Below, in pieces: positions 36,958-45,156 of a DNA stretch of 64,000 nucleotides. The DNA is taken from contig JAYRJL010000001.1 in assembly GCA_041906305.1 (NCBI GenBank), forward strand, positions 62,001 through 126,000. Direction: 5' to 3'. A program made the position numbers and the translations under genes. The notes beneath the pieces were generated by a model. That model worked only from the letters and a program-made list of their open reading frames with translations, did no database searches and had not been told where the DNA came from. The stretch is from SHVZ01 sp041906305 (GTDB lineage Bacteria > Pseudomonadota > Alphaproteobacteria > SHVZ01). Every line of letters begins with the position of its first letter. Positions within the stretch are counted from its first letter, which is position 1.

Positions 36958-38406
36958 ATGAAAACGTTTAGAACGCTGATGTCGGGCTGCGCGCTGGCCG
37001 TTCTCGCTGCTGCGGGGAGCGAGGCGAAGCCGCTGATTCTGGCGCAGGCGGACGCCACCCAGCAGACGCAAGACCAGAGCGCACGCGAGAAGCGCCGCGC
37101 CGAGCGCCCCGAGCATCACCAGGAACAGCGCCAGGAACGTCGCGAGCAGCGCCGCGAGGAACGTAAGCACCAGAACGCCCAGGCGCCTCAGGCACAGCCC
37201 GCGCCTCAGGCACAAGCCGCGCCTCAGCCTCAGCCGAAGCTGCCGCCCGTTTCCCTGCCGACGATGAACGCGAGACCTCCCGCCGCCGCACCGCAGGCGG
37301 CCGCGCCGAGGCCCGACGGCGATCACGACCGCCGCCGCGCCGAGCGCCGTGCGCCGGACGGCCGGCCGCCGCACGCTGCGCCCGCCCAGGCCCAGGTCGC
37401 CCCGGCTTCGCCGCCCGCACCGGCGCCGGACGCCCGTCGCGCCGATCGCCGGGACGACGCGCATCGCCGCGACGAGGCGCGCCGCGAGGACTGGCGACGT
37501 GAGGATTGGCGCAACCGCCGGCTCGACGACGTCCGCGAGCGGCGCACGACCGAACGCGAGAATGGCCGCACGGTGATCCGCGAACCGGGCCGCACGATCG
37601 TCAGCGACGGCAACCGAACCATCATCCGCCACGACGACACCGACCGGCTTCGCGCGCGGGCCCAGGACGTCCGCGTCGAGCGCCGTGGCGCCGACACGGT
37701 GACGACCGTGTCCCGTCCCGACGGCACGCGCATCGTCAGCGTGACCGATCGCTACGACCGTCTGGTCCGGCGCACCAGCGTCGACCGCTTCGGGCGCGAA
37801 TACGTGCTGATCGACAACCGGCCGCGTCCTTACTTCGGCCCGCCGCCGGTAGTCTACCTGCCGCCGCCGCGCATCGCGATCCCGCGCGAGCGCTACATCG
37901 TCGAGGCGGCGGAAGCACCGCTGCCGGTGATCGTCGAGACGCTGAACGCGCCGCCGGTCGACGTGATCGAGCGCCCGTACTCGCTGGACGAGATCCGCCA
38001 GAGCGCCGCGGTGCGCGACCGCATGCCGCGGATCGACGTGGACACGATCAACTTCGAGACGGGATCGTGGATGATCGAGCCCGCCCAGGCGGCGAAGCTC
38101 GGCGACATTGCCGACGCGATGAAGCGGGTCATCGCCGGCAACCCGGGCGAGATGTTCCTGATCGAAGGCCACACCGACGCGATCGGCGGCACGATCGACA
38201 ACCTGTCGCTCTCGGATCGCCGCGCGGAGTCGGTCGCCATGGTGCTGTCGGACGAGTTCGGGGTCCCGCCGGAGAACCTGCAGACCCAGGGCTACGGCGA
38301 GGAGCTGCTCAAGGTCCAGACCCCGAGCCCCTCGCGCGAGAACCGCCGCGTCGCGATCCGACGCATCACGCCGCTGCTCTCGGGCACGGCGCAGGCGACG
38401 CGCTGA
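36958..38406 (+). CDS. OmpA-family protein with Arg/Gln/Pro-rich region
   Basis: 482-residue envelope protein. It has a Sec signal peptide (MKTFRTLMSGCALAVLAAAG) and a long low-complexity tract at ~30-200 very rich in Arg, Gln, Glu, Ala and Pro. Imperfect repeats follow (GRTVIREPGRTIVSDGNRTI), then a C-terminal OmpA peptidoglycan-binding domain from ~366 (FETGSW, EGHTD at 403-407, QGYGEE, RRVAIRRI). The OmpA fold anchors to peptidoglycan; the charged region probably reaches across the periplasm. Such proteins are common in Rhizobiales. It stands alone after a 115-base intergenic stretch and converges on the hydrolase with only three bases between stops. Confidence 0.87.
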   Translation: MKTFRTLMSGCALAVLAAAGSEAKPLILAQADATQQTQDQSAREKRRAERPEHHQEQRQERREQRREERKHQNAQAPQAQPAPQAQAAPQPQPKLPPVSLPTMNARPPAAAPQAAAPRPDGDHDRRRAERRAPDGRPPHAAPAQAQVAPASPPAPAPDARRADRRDDAHRRDEARREDWRREDWRNRRLDDVRERRTTERENGRTVIREPGRTIVSDGNRTIIRHDDTDRLRARAQDVRVERRGADTVTTVSRPDGTRIVSVTDRYDRLVRRTSVDRFGREYVLIDNRPRPYFGPPPVVYLPPPRIAIPRERYIVEAAEAPLPVIVETLNAPPVDVIERPYSLDEIRQSAAVRDRMPRIDVDTINFETGSWMIEPAQAAKLGDIADAMKRVIAGNPGEMFLIEGHTDAIGGTIDNLSLSDRRAESVAMVLSDEFGVPPENLQTQGYGEELLKVQTPSPSRENRRVAIRRITPLLSGTAQATR

Positions 38407-38409
38407 GCC

Positions 38410-40254
38410 TCAGGGCGCGCGCCACGGCCGCAAGGGAACCTCGATCCGGCTCGGCTCGGTACCGCCGCGATGGAGGTCGAAGCGGTCTCCGGCGACGGCG
38501 GAGGCGAAGGTGTCGCGGTCCGCGCCTGCGATCGCGAACCGCAAGCGATGCCCGGCGCGGATCAGCGCGGCGGTCGCGAGCATCTTGAGCGACAGCGTGA
38601 ACGGCTCGCCGGGGACGACCGGCAGGACGTCCGCGCGCCGGTAGGAGTGCGGTGCCGGGCCCGGATCGTAGGGCAGCGTCGCCGGCTCCGCGATCTTGCG
38701 GTTGATCGCACGGATCAAGCCTTCGGTCACGTAGGTGACACGCCCATCGGGCGCGACGTCCTCGAGATACACGAAGACATGCGGGTCGTCGCTCGCGGTC
38801 GCGAGGCGCAGCGTCACGACCGGCCACCCCGCCAGCTCCATGTCTTCCTGCATCGGCGCGCTGTCGTAGCAGAGGAGCCGCGCATCGGCGTGCCGGCGAT
38901 CCGGATAGCTCGGCCGCGCGATCCAGCACCAGCGGTTCTGCACGCCCGAGCTCGCCTCGAGGTCGACGTCGTAGACATCGACGCCGGGGTCCGCGTCCCC
39001 ACGAACCAGTCGCCCACCGGCGTCCAGCGCAAAGGGAACCGTCTCGATGCCTTCGGGCGGCCAGGTGCGGGTCTCCCGCATGATGCCGGCGCCGAGCACG
39101 TAGTATCGGATCAGGCGCTCGGGCAACGTGCCGCGCAGGATGTCGGCGGCGAAAGCCAGATGCAGACGGTTCTGCTCCTCGACGGTCGGCATCGGTGCCG
39201 CGGCCTCGGGCAGGAACGGATCGGCGCGCTCGTCGCCGCCATGGGTGTTGGCGGTGATGATCACGACGCCCGGAACCTCGGGTGCCGACCGCCAGCGGTT
39301 GATCGCGCCCTCGGCGGTGTTGCAGTCGATCCAGGAGCCCCAGTACTGCACCGGCTTTCGCTCGCGGCGCACCGCCTCCATCAGCGAGCCGGTGCAGGCG
39401 ACGAAGAACGAGGAGCCGTTTCGTGCGACGTCGTCGCGGAAGCGCACGTGATCGTAGTCCGCGATGGTCCAGTGCGGATGCTGCTGCTCGCGGCTGCGCA
39501 ATGCGTGGTTCAGCAGCGTCGCGTCCGGGTCCTCGTCGACCGGCTGCAGCACGGGGAACAGCGCCAGGCAGTCCGCCGGCCGGGCACGGCCGTCGCGCCC
39601 GGCCTCGGATGTAACCACCAGGCCCCCCATGCGCGTGCGCGGCCGGCCGAAGTCGATCTCCAGGATTCCCGACATCCAGTCGACGAACATGGTGCGGTTG
39701 AAGATGCCGCCCGGCCAGAACAGCTCCCAGAAATCGAAATCGGTCTGCCGCGGCAGCGCCGCGACGAGGGCGGGCGCCGGCCGGGTCGTCGCCATGTCGG
39801 CGGTGTTGGCGGTGTAGGAGACGCCGGTCGCGATGACCTTGCCGTTCGACCACGGCTGGGACGAGACATGCGCGATGATCTCGTCCATGTCGTGCTGCTC
39901 CTCCGGCCCCAGCTCGGCGGTGCGCGCGCCGAACGAGGCGGTCGAGCCACGGACATCGACGACCGCGGCGACGTAGCCTGCATCGAGCCAGGGGCCGATC
40001 GAGCGGGGATGGTTGGCCTTGCGTGCGCCGGCACGGCCGTAGCGGGTCTGGATCAGCAGCACGGGAGCCGGCGCCTTCGGCACGACGCGACCGGGGAAAT
40101 AGAGGCTCACGGCGAGACGGACGCCGTCTCGCATGGCGAGATAGTAGGAGCGGTCGCTCCAGTCGGCCGGGCGGCCGGGGATCATCGTGGCGTCGCTGTC
40201 CATGTGAGGCTGGCCTGGGGCGGGGACGAAAGGATCGACCGGCGGGAGGGGCAT
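38410..40254 (-). CDS. CocE/NonD-family alpha/beta hydrolase
   Basis: 614-residue serine hydrolase of the X-Pro dipeptidyl-peptidase-like CocE/NonD family. The nucleophile is Ser146 in GVSYTA (family GxSYxG, with Ala for the last Gly). An oxyanion Tyr is in TRYGR, and the C-terminal jelly-roll binding domain begins after ~400 (AGWPVVTLRLATASDDPHVFVYLEDV). Members cleave esters, acylated amino acids or cocaine-like substrates. Start at ATG 40254 with AGGAGG ~15 bases upstream; ATG 40203 is an alternative. It is divergent from the carbamoylase gene. Confidence 0.86.
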   Translation of the reverse strand: MPLPPVDPFVPAPGQPHMDSDATMIPGRPADWSDRSYYLAMRDGVRLAVSLYFPGRVVPKAPAPVLLIQTRYGRAGARKANHPRSIGPWLDAGYVAAVVDVRGSTASFGARTAELGPEEQHDMDEIIAHVSSQPWSNGKVIATGVSYTANTADMATTRPAPALVAALPRQTDFDFWELFWPGGIFNRTMFVDWMSGILEIDFGRPRTRMGGLVVTSEAGRDGRARPADCLALFPVLQPVDEDPDATLLNHALRSREQQHPHWTIADYDHVRFRDDVARNGSSFFVACTGSLMEAVRRERKPVQYWGSWIDCNTAEGAINRWRSAPEVPGVVIITANTHGGDERADPFLPEAAAPMPTVEEQNRLHLAFAADILRGTLPERLIRYYVLGAGIMRETRTWPPEGIETVPFALDAGGRLVRGDADPGVDVYDVDLEASSGVQNRWCWIARPSYPDRRHADARLLCYDSAPMQEDMELAGWPVVTLRLATASDDPHVFVYLEDVAPDGRVTYVTEGLIRAINRKIAEPATLPYDPGPAPHSYRRADVLPVVPGEPFTLSLKMLATAALIRAGHRLRFAIAGADRDTFASAVAGDRFDLHRGGTEPSRIEVPLRPWRAP

Positions 40255-40356
40255 GGCAATAGACTTGTGCCTCCTTTCCGCATGACCGCGGCGACGGTTG
40301 AGAGGCTGCGCTTTCGCCTTCATAGTATCGGCGCCCGCCAAACCAAGGTGCCCGCC

Positions 40357-41307
40357 ATGTCCCGCTCCCTCGTCGTCGCTGCGGCCCAGATGGGGCCGAT
40401 CCCGAAGACGCAGCCGCGCCAGGAAGTCGTCGCGCGATTGATCGCGATGATGGAAACCGCGAAGCGGATGGGCGCCGACATCGTCGTCTATACCGAGGCG
40501 GCGCTGACCGCGTTCTTCCCGCACTGGTGGATCGAGGACGAGGACGAGCTCGACAGCTACTTCGAGCGCGAGATGCCGGGGCCGGCGACGCAGGCCCTGT
40601 TCGACGCCGCGAAGAAGATGGGCATCGGCTTCAAGCTGGGATACTGCGAGCTCGACTTCTCGACGGGCAGGAAGCGCCGCTTCAACTCGGCGATCCTCGT
40701 CGACAAGCAGGGCCGGATCGTCGGCAAGTACCGGAAGATCCACCTGCCGGGCGTCACCGACTACAAGCCGGGCTATCCCTTCCAGAACCTCGAGAAGCGC
40801 TACTTCGAGGTCGGCGACCTGGGCTTTCCGGTGTGGGAGACGATGGGCGGCAGGATGGGTCTCGCGATCTGCAACGATCGCCGCTGGCCCGAGACCTACC
40901 GGGTGATGGGACTCCAGGGCGTCGAGCTGGTCATGCTGGGATACAACACGCCCGTGCACAACCCGGCGATGCCGGACACCGACGACCTCAACAACTTCCA
41001 CAACCATCTCTCGATGCAGTCGGGTGCCTACCAGAACGGCACCTGGGTCGTCGGCGTCGCCAAATGCGGCGTCGAGGAAGGCGTCGACCAGATCGGCCAG
41101 AGCTGCATCATCGCGCCGTCGGGCGAGATCGTGGCGCAGTGCACGACGCTCGACGACGAGGTGGCCGTCGCGCTCTGCGATCTCGACCGCTGCCGGATCT
41201 ACAAGGAATCGATCTTCAACTTCGCCAAGCACCGCCGGGTCGAGCACTACGGCCTGATCGTCGAGCGCACCGGCGCCGGCGCGCCGCTGGGCAAGCCGCC
41301 GGCATAG
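40357..41307 (+). CDS. N-carbamoyl-D-amino acid hydrolase (nitrilase family)
   Basis: 316-residue cytoplasmic enzyme that hydrolyses N-carbamoyl-D-amino acids to D-amino acid, CO2 and ammonia. The catalytic triad falls at Glu47 (YTEAALT), Lys127 (KYRKIHLPG) and Cys172 (AICNDRRWPE), the same numbering as the well-studied Agrobacterium carbamoylase. Length (304-316) also agrees. No hydantoinase gene lies beside it in this window, which would be the usual partner. It is followed ten bases later by a sugar epimerase-like gene and is divergent from the CocE hydrolase. Confidence 0.92.
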   Translation: MSRSLVVAAAQMGPIPKTQPRQEVVARLIAMMETAKRMGADIVVYTEAALTAFFPHWWIEDEDELDSYFEREMPGPATQALFDAAKKMGIGFKLGYCELDFSTGRKRRFNSAILVDKQGRIVGKYRKIHLPGVTDYKPGYPFQNLEKRYFEVGDLGFPVWETMGGRMGLAICNDRRWPETYRVMGLQGVELVMLGYNTPVHNPAMPDTDDLNNFHNHLSMQSGAYQNGTWVVGVAKCGVEEGVDQIGQSCIIAPSGEIVAQCTTLDDEVAVALCDLDRCRIYKESIFNFAKHRRVEHYGLIVERTGAGAPLGKPPA

Positions 41308-41317
41308 GTCGCCGCGC

Positions 41318-42193
41318 ATGAACCCGATCGGCATCATCTCGATGGCCTATGCGCGGCCGTTCACGGCGCAGCATCTGCCGCTGCTGGGCCGGATCAAGGC
41401 GTGCGACCTCGACTTCGTCGAGATGCTCGTGCCGGAGCCCGGCGAGATCGCGATCGGCAAGCTGCGCGTCGCGATCGAGGATGCGGGCCTCGCCGTGGCG
41501 CTCGCGGCACGCATGAACCCCAAGCGCGATCCGACCTCCGACGACCCGGTCTCGCGCAAGGAAGGCCGGGAATATCTCCGCCGCTGCGTCGACGTCGCGG
41601 TGGCGCTGGGTGCGCGCATCGTCGGCGGGCCGATCTACGGCGCGCCGCTGGTCTTCGCCGGGCGCGCGCCGGCGCCGGTCGACGAGAAGAAGCGCCAGTC
41701 GAGGATCTCCTGGGCCGCCGAGGCGCTGGCGGAGGCCGGCGTCTATGCGGCCTCGCTCGACGTGGTGCTCGCGGTCGAGCCGCTGAACCGCTTCGAGACC
41801 GACATGGTGAACACCGGACGCCAGGCGCTCGAGCTGATCCGGAAGGCACGCGCGCCGGGCCTGGGCGTCATGCTCGACACCTTCCACATGAACATGGAAG
41901 AGGCCGACATGTTCGAGGCGATCAAGGGCCTCGGCAAGCTGCTCGTCCATTTCCAGGCCAACGAGAACCATCGCGGATTCCTCGGCACCGGCCACATCGA
42001 CTGGGCGACGGTCTGCCACGGGCTCTCGGCGATCAAGTACAAGGGCCCGATCACGCTGGAGCCGTTCCGCCGCGAAGACGATCGCATCGGCGTTCCCCTG
42101 GCGCAGTGGCGGCCGCCGGCCAGGGACGAGGATGACGACATCAGGAAGAGCGCGGGGCTTTTGCGGCAGTTTATCGAGGCGGCAGCGAAGTAG
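41318..42193 (+). CDS. sugar phosphate isomerase/epimerase (DTE-like)
   Basis: 291-residue TIM-barrel protein of the xylose isomerase-like/AP endonuclease 2 superfamily. Metal-binding residues are visible in AVEPLNRFETDM (Glu), GVMLDTFHMNMEEADM (Asp, His), NENHRGFLGTGHIDW (His) and TLEPF (Glu), as in D-psicose/D-tagatose 3-epimerases. It is likely a ketose or ketose-like epimerase, but the substrate is unproven. It starts ten bases after the carbamoylase stop, so both are probably co-transcribed, an unusual pairing. Confidence 0.87.
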   Translation: MNPIGIISMAYARPFTAQHLPLLGRIKACDLDFVEMLVPEPGEIAIGKLRVAIEDAGLAVALAARMNPKRDPTSDDPVSRKEGREYLRRCVDVAVALGARIVGGPIYGAPLVFAGRAPAPVDEKKRQSRISWAAEALAEAGVYAASLDVVLAVEPLNRFETDMVNTGRQALELIRKARAPGLGVMLDTFHMNMEEADMFEAIKGLGKLLVHFQANENHRGFLGTGHIDWATVCHGLSAIKYKGPITLEPFRREDDRIGVPLAQWRPPARDEDDDIRKSAGLLRQFIEAAAK

Positions 42194-42272
42194 AAGACCA
42201 CGGACGCTCGCCGAGCGCGGCTCGCTACGCCACCAGGCTCGCGTCGTGAGTTCTTCGCGCAGCGAAGCCTTA
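42194..42272 (+). repeat. family B intergenic palindromic repeat, copy 2
   Basis: The right part is nearly identical to 49700-49752: CTACGCCAC, then AGGCTCGCGTCGTGAGTT and CGCAGCGAAGCCTTA. The left part (GCTCGCCGAGCGCGGCTCGC) is a shortened version of copy 3. The repeat runs into the convergent kinase and supplies its TAA stop (reverse complement of TTA at 42270-42272). Confidence 0.7.
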
Positions 42273-44714
42273 CCGTCGTAGCGCCACCACGTTGCCGTCC
42301 AGCTTCGCCCACGGCCTGCCGATCGCCTGCTGCACCTTAAGCACGAGCTCGTCGTCGCGGAACGGCTTCTGAACGATCCGGTCCTCGCCCACGTCCTTGA
42401 GCGCGTCGAGGTCGGCGTAGCCGGTGACGAACAGGATCGAGAGCGAGGGACGCTTCTGGCGGACGGTACGCGCGACCTCGCCGCCGTTCATGCCGGGCAT
42501 GGCGTAGTCGAGAACCAGGAGCTCGATGTCGGTCTCGGTTTCGATCATGTCGAGCGCGGCGCCGCCGCTGCCGGCCTCGATCACGCGATACCCCGCCTCC
42601 TGGAGGATCGACGACGCGACCTCGCGCACCGCGGAGTCGTCATCGACCAGGAGGATCTTCTGGTTGCCGATCACCGGGCGGATCACGCCGGGTGCCGGCA
42701 CCTCCTCGGCGACCGCCTCGTTGGCGGCGCGCGGCAGATAGACCGAGACCGAGGTGCCTTCGCCGACCTTCGTGTCGATGCGGATGCCGCCGCCCGACTG
42801 CTTGGCGAAGCCGTAGACCTGCGCCAGGCCCAGGCCGGAACCCTTGCCGACTTCCTTGGTCGTGAAGAACGGCTCGACCGCGTGCGCCAGCACGTCGTCG
42901 GTCATGCCGATGCCGGTGTCGGTGACCGACAGGGTGACGTAGTCGCCCGGCGCCGGCTCCTCCGGCCGTCGGGGAGGGTCGGTCAGGGTGAGGTTCTTGG
43001 TCTCGACGGTCAGGCTGCCGCCGACTTCCATCGCATCGCGCGCGTTGATCGCGAGGTTGAGGATGATCAGCTCGATCTGGGTCGGGTCGACCAGCGCCTG
43101 CCAGAGATCGGCCTTGAGCACGGTCTCGATCCGGATGCTGCCGCCCATGGTGCTCTGCAGCAGGTCGCGCATGCCCGCGACGGTCTCGTTGAGGTCGATC
43201 GGCTTCGGCTCGAGACGTTGGCGGCGCGAGAAGGCGAGGAGCTGGGCGGTCAGCTTGGCGCCGCGCTGTGCCGCGGTCCGCATGTGGGAGAGCCTGAGCA
43301 GCGTCTTGCCGTCGACGCCGGCATTGGCGAGCGCGCGCTCGACGAAAGCGATGTTGCCGAGGATCACGGTCAGCAGGTTGTTGAAGTCGTGGGCGACGCC
43401 GGAGGTGAGCTGGCCGACCGCCTCCAGCCGCTGCATCTGGCGCAGCGTCTCCTCGACCTTGGTGCGCTCGGCGATCTCGGCGACCAGCTGCCGGTTCGCC
43501 GACGCGATCTCCTCGTTGGCACCCCTCTCCTCGGTCACGTCGCGGCCGATGGCGTAGACGGTGTCGCCTTCCGGCACCGCGGTCCACGAGATCCAGCGGT
43601 AGCCGCCGTCCGCCCGGCGCACGCGACATTCGAAGCGCCTGGCGGCGTTGTCCTCCTTCAGGCTCCGGATGATGTCGCCGGCATTGCCGAGCTCGTCCGG
43701 GTGGATCAGATCGAAGAACGAGCGCGACAGGATGACCCTGGGATCGTGCCCGAGAAGCTCGGACCACGCCGGGTTCACCGTGCGCAGGCGACCGTCGAAG
43801 GTGCCGACGGCAAGCAGGTCCTTGCTGAGCAGCCAGATGCGGTCGCGCTCGCGCGTGCGCTCGGCGACGCGCTTCTCCAGCAGGCGGTTGGTCCGCCGCA
43901 TCTCCTCTTCGGCGTGCTTCTGGTCGGTGATGTCCCGGAGCACGCCGATGAGCTCGATGCAGACGCCGTTCTCGACGATCGCCTGGCCGCGCGCGGCGAC
44001 CCAGCGGACCGCCCCGTCGGCCCCGATGGTCCTGTGCTCCTCGTCGAGCTCGCCGGCGCCGTTCGGCGCGATCGCCGCCGAGACTGCCGCCTGCATCCGC
44101 TCGCGATCCTCGGGATGGCAATGCGCGATGAAAGTGCCGAAGGTGACGTCGGCGTCCGGCGGCAGGCCGTAGAGCGCCTTGCAGCGTGCATCCCAGACGA
44201 GGCGGCCGCTCCTGGTCTCGTAGCGCCAGCTGCCGAGCTGCGCAGCGCTGACCGCCATGCGGATGCCGATCTCGGTCGAGTGCAGCGCGGCTTCGGCACG
44301 TCGCCGCTCGCGGCGTGCGCTGGCCTCGCCGACCGCGCGCATGACCGAGCTCGGCAGCCGCGAGAGATTCCGCTTCATCACGTAGTCGACGGCGCCCCGC
44401 TTCAGCGCGTCGGTCGCGAACTCCTCGCCGGTGACCCCGGAAACGAAGATGAAGGGAGTCTCCGGCTCACGCTCGCGCGCGAGGTCGAGCGCGGACAGGC
44501 CGTCGAAGTCGGGCAGGGAGTAGTCGGAAAGAATGATGTCCGGCTGCGCCGCCAGCCCGTCGAGAAAGCTGCGGCGGTCCGAGGCGCGATCCAGGGAATA
44601 GGGGAGCTTCGCCTTGTCGAGGTGGCTTTGCAGCAGCTCGGCGTCGATGTCGCTGTCTTCGAGGAGCAGAATCCGAAGAGGCGCACCGGACCCGTTGGCG
44701 TTATCTGGCGCCAC
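42270..44714 (-). CDS. soluble hybrid histidine kinase, REC-PAS-PAS-HK-REC
   Basis: 814-residue cytoplasmic kinase with no membrane span. N-terminal receiver (Asp64 in LSDYSLPDFDG); PAS at ~150-265; PAS at ~295-395; HisKA of the HDFNN class with His442 (AHDFNNLLT); ATPase domain (NLAINARDAM, GKGSGLGLAQVYGF); C-terminal receiver (Asp736 in LDYAMPGMNGG). It begins with GTG at 44714, inside the 3' end of the preceding receiver gene (14-base overlap), so it is coupled to it. The N-terminal receiver makes it a candidate target of phosphate from the bacteriophytochrome. Its stop codon lies in a family B repeat. Confidence 0.93.
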   Translation of the reverse strand: MAPDNANGSGAPLRILLLEDSDIDAELLQSHLDKAKLPYSLDRASDRRSFLDGLAAQPDIILSDYSLPDFDGLSALDLAREREPETPFIFVSGVTGEEFATDALKRGAVDYVMKRNLSRLPSSVMRAVGEASARRERRRAEAALHSTEIGIRMAVSAAQLGSWRYETRSGRLVWDARCKALYGLPPDADVTFGTFIAHCHPEDRERMQAAVSAAIAPNGAGELDEEHRTIGADGAVRWVAARGQAIVENGVCIELIGVLRDITDQKHAEEEMRRTNRLLEKRVAERTRERDRIWLLSKDLLAVGTFDGRLRTVNPAWSELLGHDPRVILSRSFFDLIHPDELGNAGDIIRSLKEDNAARRFECRVRRADGGYRWISWTAVPEGDTVYAIGRDVTEERGANEEIASANRQLVAEIAERTKVEETLRQMQRLEAVGQLTSGVAHDFNNLLTVILGNIAFVERALANAGVDGKTLLRLSHMRTAAQRGAKLTAQLLAFSRRQRLEPKPIDLNETVAGMRDLLQSTMGGSIRIETVLKADLWQALVDPTQIELIILNLAINARDAMEVGGSLTVETKNLTLTDPPRRPEEPAPGDYVTLSVTDTGIGMTDDVLAHAVEPFFTTKEVGKGSGLGLAQVYGFAKQSGGGIRIDTKVGEGTSVSVYLPRAANEAVAEEVPAPGVIRPVIGNQKILLVDDDSAVREVASSILQEAGYRVIEAGSGGAALDMIETETDIELLVLDYAMPGMNGGEVARTVRQKRPSLSILFVTGYADLDALKDVGEDRIVQKPFRDDELVLKVQQAIGRPWAKLDGNVVALRR

Positions 44715-45156
44715 CGATTCCTCGCGGCGGCGGCTCGTTCAGCACCGCCCAGAACATGCCGAGGTCCTGGATCGCTTCGAAGAATGCGTTGAAGTCGACC
44801 GGCTTCACCACGAAGGCGTTGACCCCGCGCTCGTAGCTCTGCACCAGGTCGCGCTCCTCGCGCGAGGAGGTGAGCATCACGATCGGGATCTGGCGCAGGC
44901 TCGGGTCGCTCTTGACCTTGGACAGCACCTCGAGGCCGTCGACCTTGGGCAGCTTGAGATCGAGCAGGACCACCGCCGGCTCGCCGTGGTTCCGGCCCCT
45001 GAAGCTCCCCTTCTCGTAGAGATAGTCGAGCGCCTCGGCACCGTCGCGCACGACGACGATCTCGTTGGCGAGCTGGCACTTGGCCAAGGCGGCGAGCGTC
45101 AGCTCGAGATCCTTGGCGTTGTCCTCCACCAGCAGGATGGGGCGAAGGTCAGCCAT
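44701..45156 (-). CDS. Rcp1-like response regulator
   Basis: 151-residue stand-alone receiver with the acidic pocket (LVEDNAKDLEL), phosphorylatable Asp in VVLLDLKLPKVDGLE (about residue 61), switch Thr/Ser (MLTSSREE) and conserved Lys (FVVKPVDF). The sequence resembles the cyanobacterial Rcp1 class that receives phosphate from phytochrome kinases. It overlaps the bphP stop by eight bases and the downstream hybrid kinase start by fourteen. A single-domain regulator, so output must be through protein contact, probably with the next kinase. Confidence 0.92.
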   Translation of the reverse strand: MADLRPILLVEDNAKDLELTLAALAKCQLANEIVVVRDGAEALDYLYEKGSFRGRNHGEPAVVLLDLKLPKVDGLEVLSKVKSDPSLRQIPIVMLTSSREERDLVQSYERGVNAFVVKPVDFNAFFEAIQDLGMFWAVLNEPPPRGIGGAR

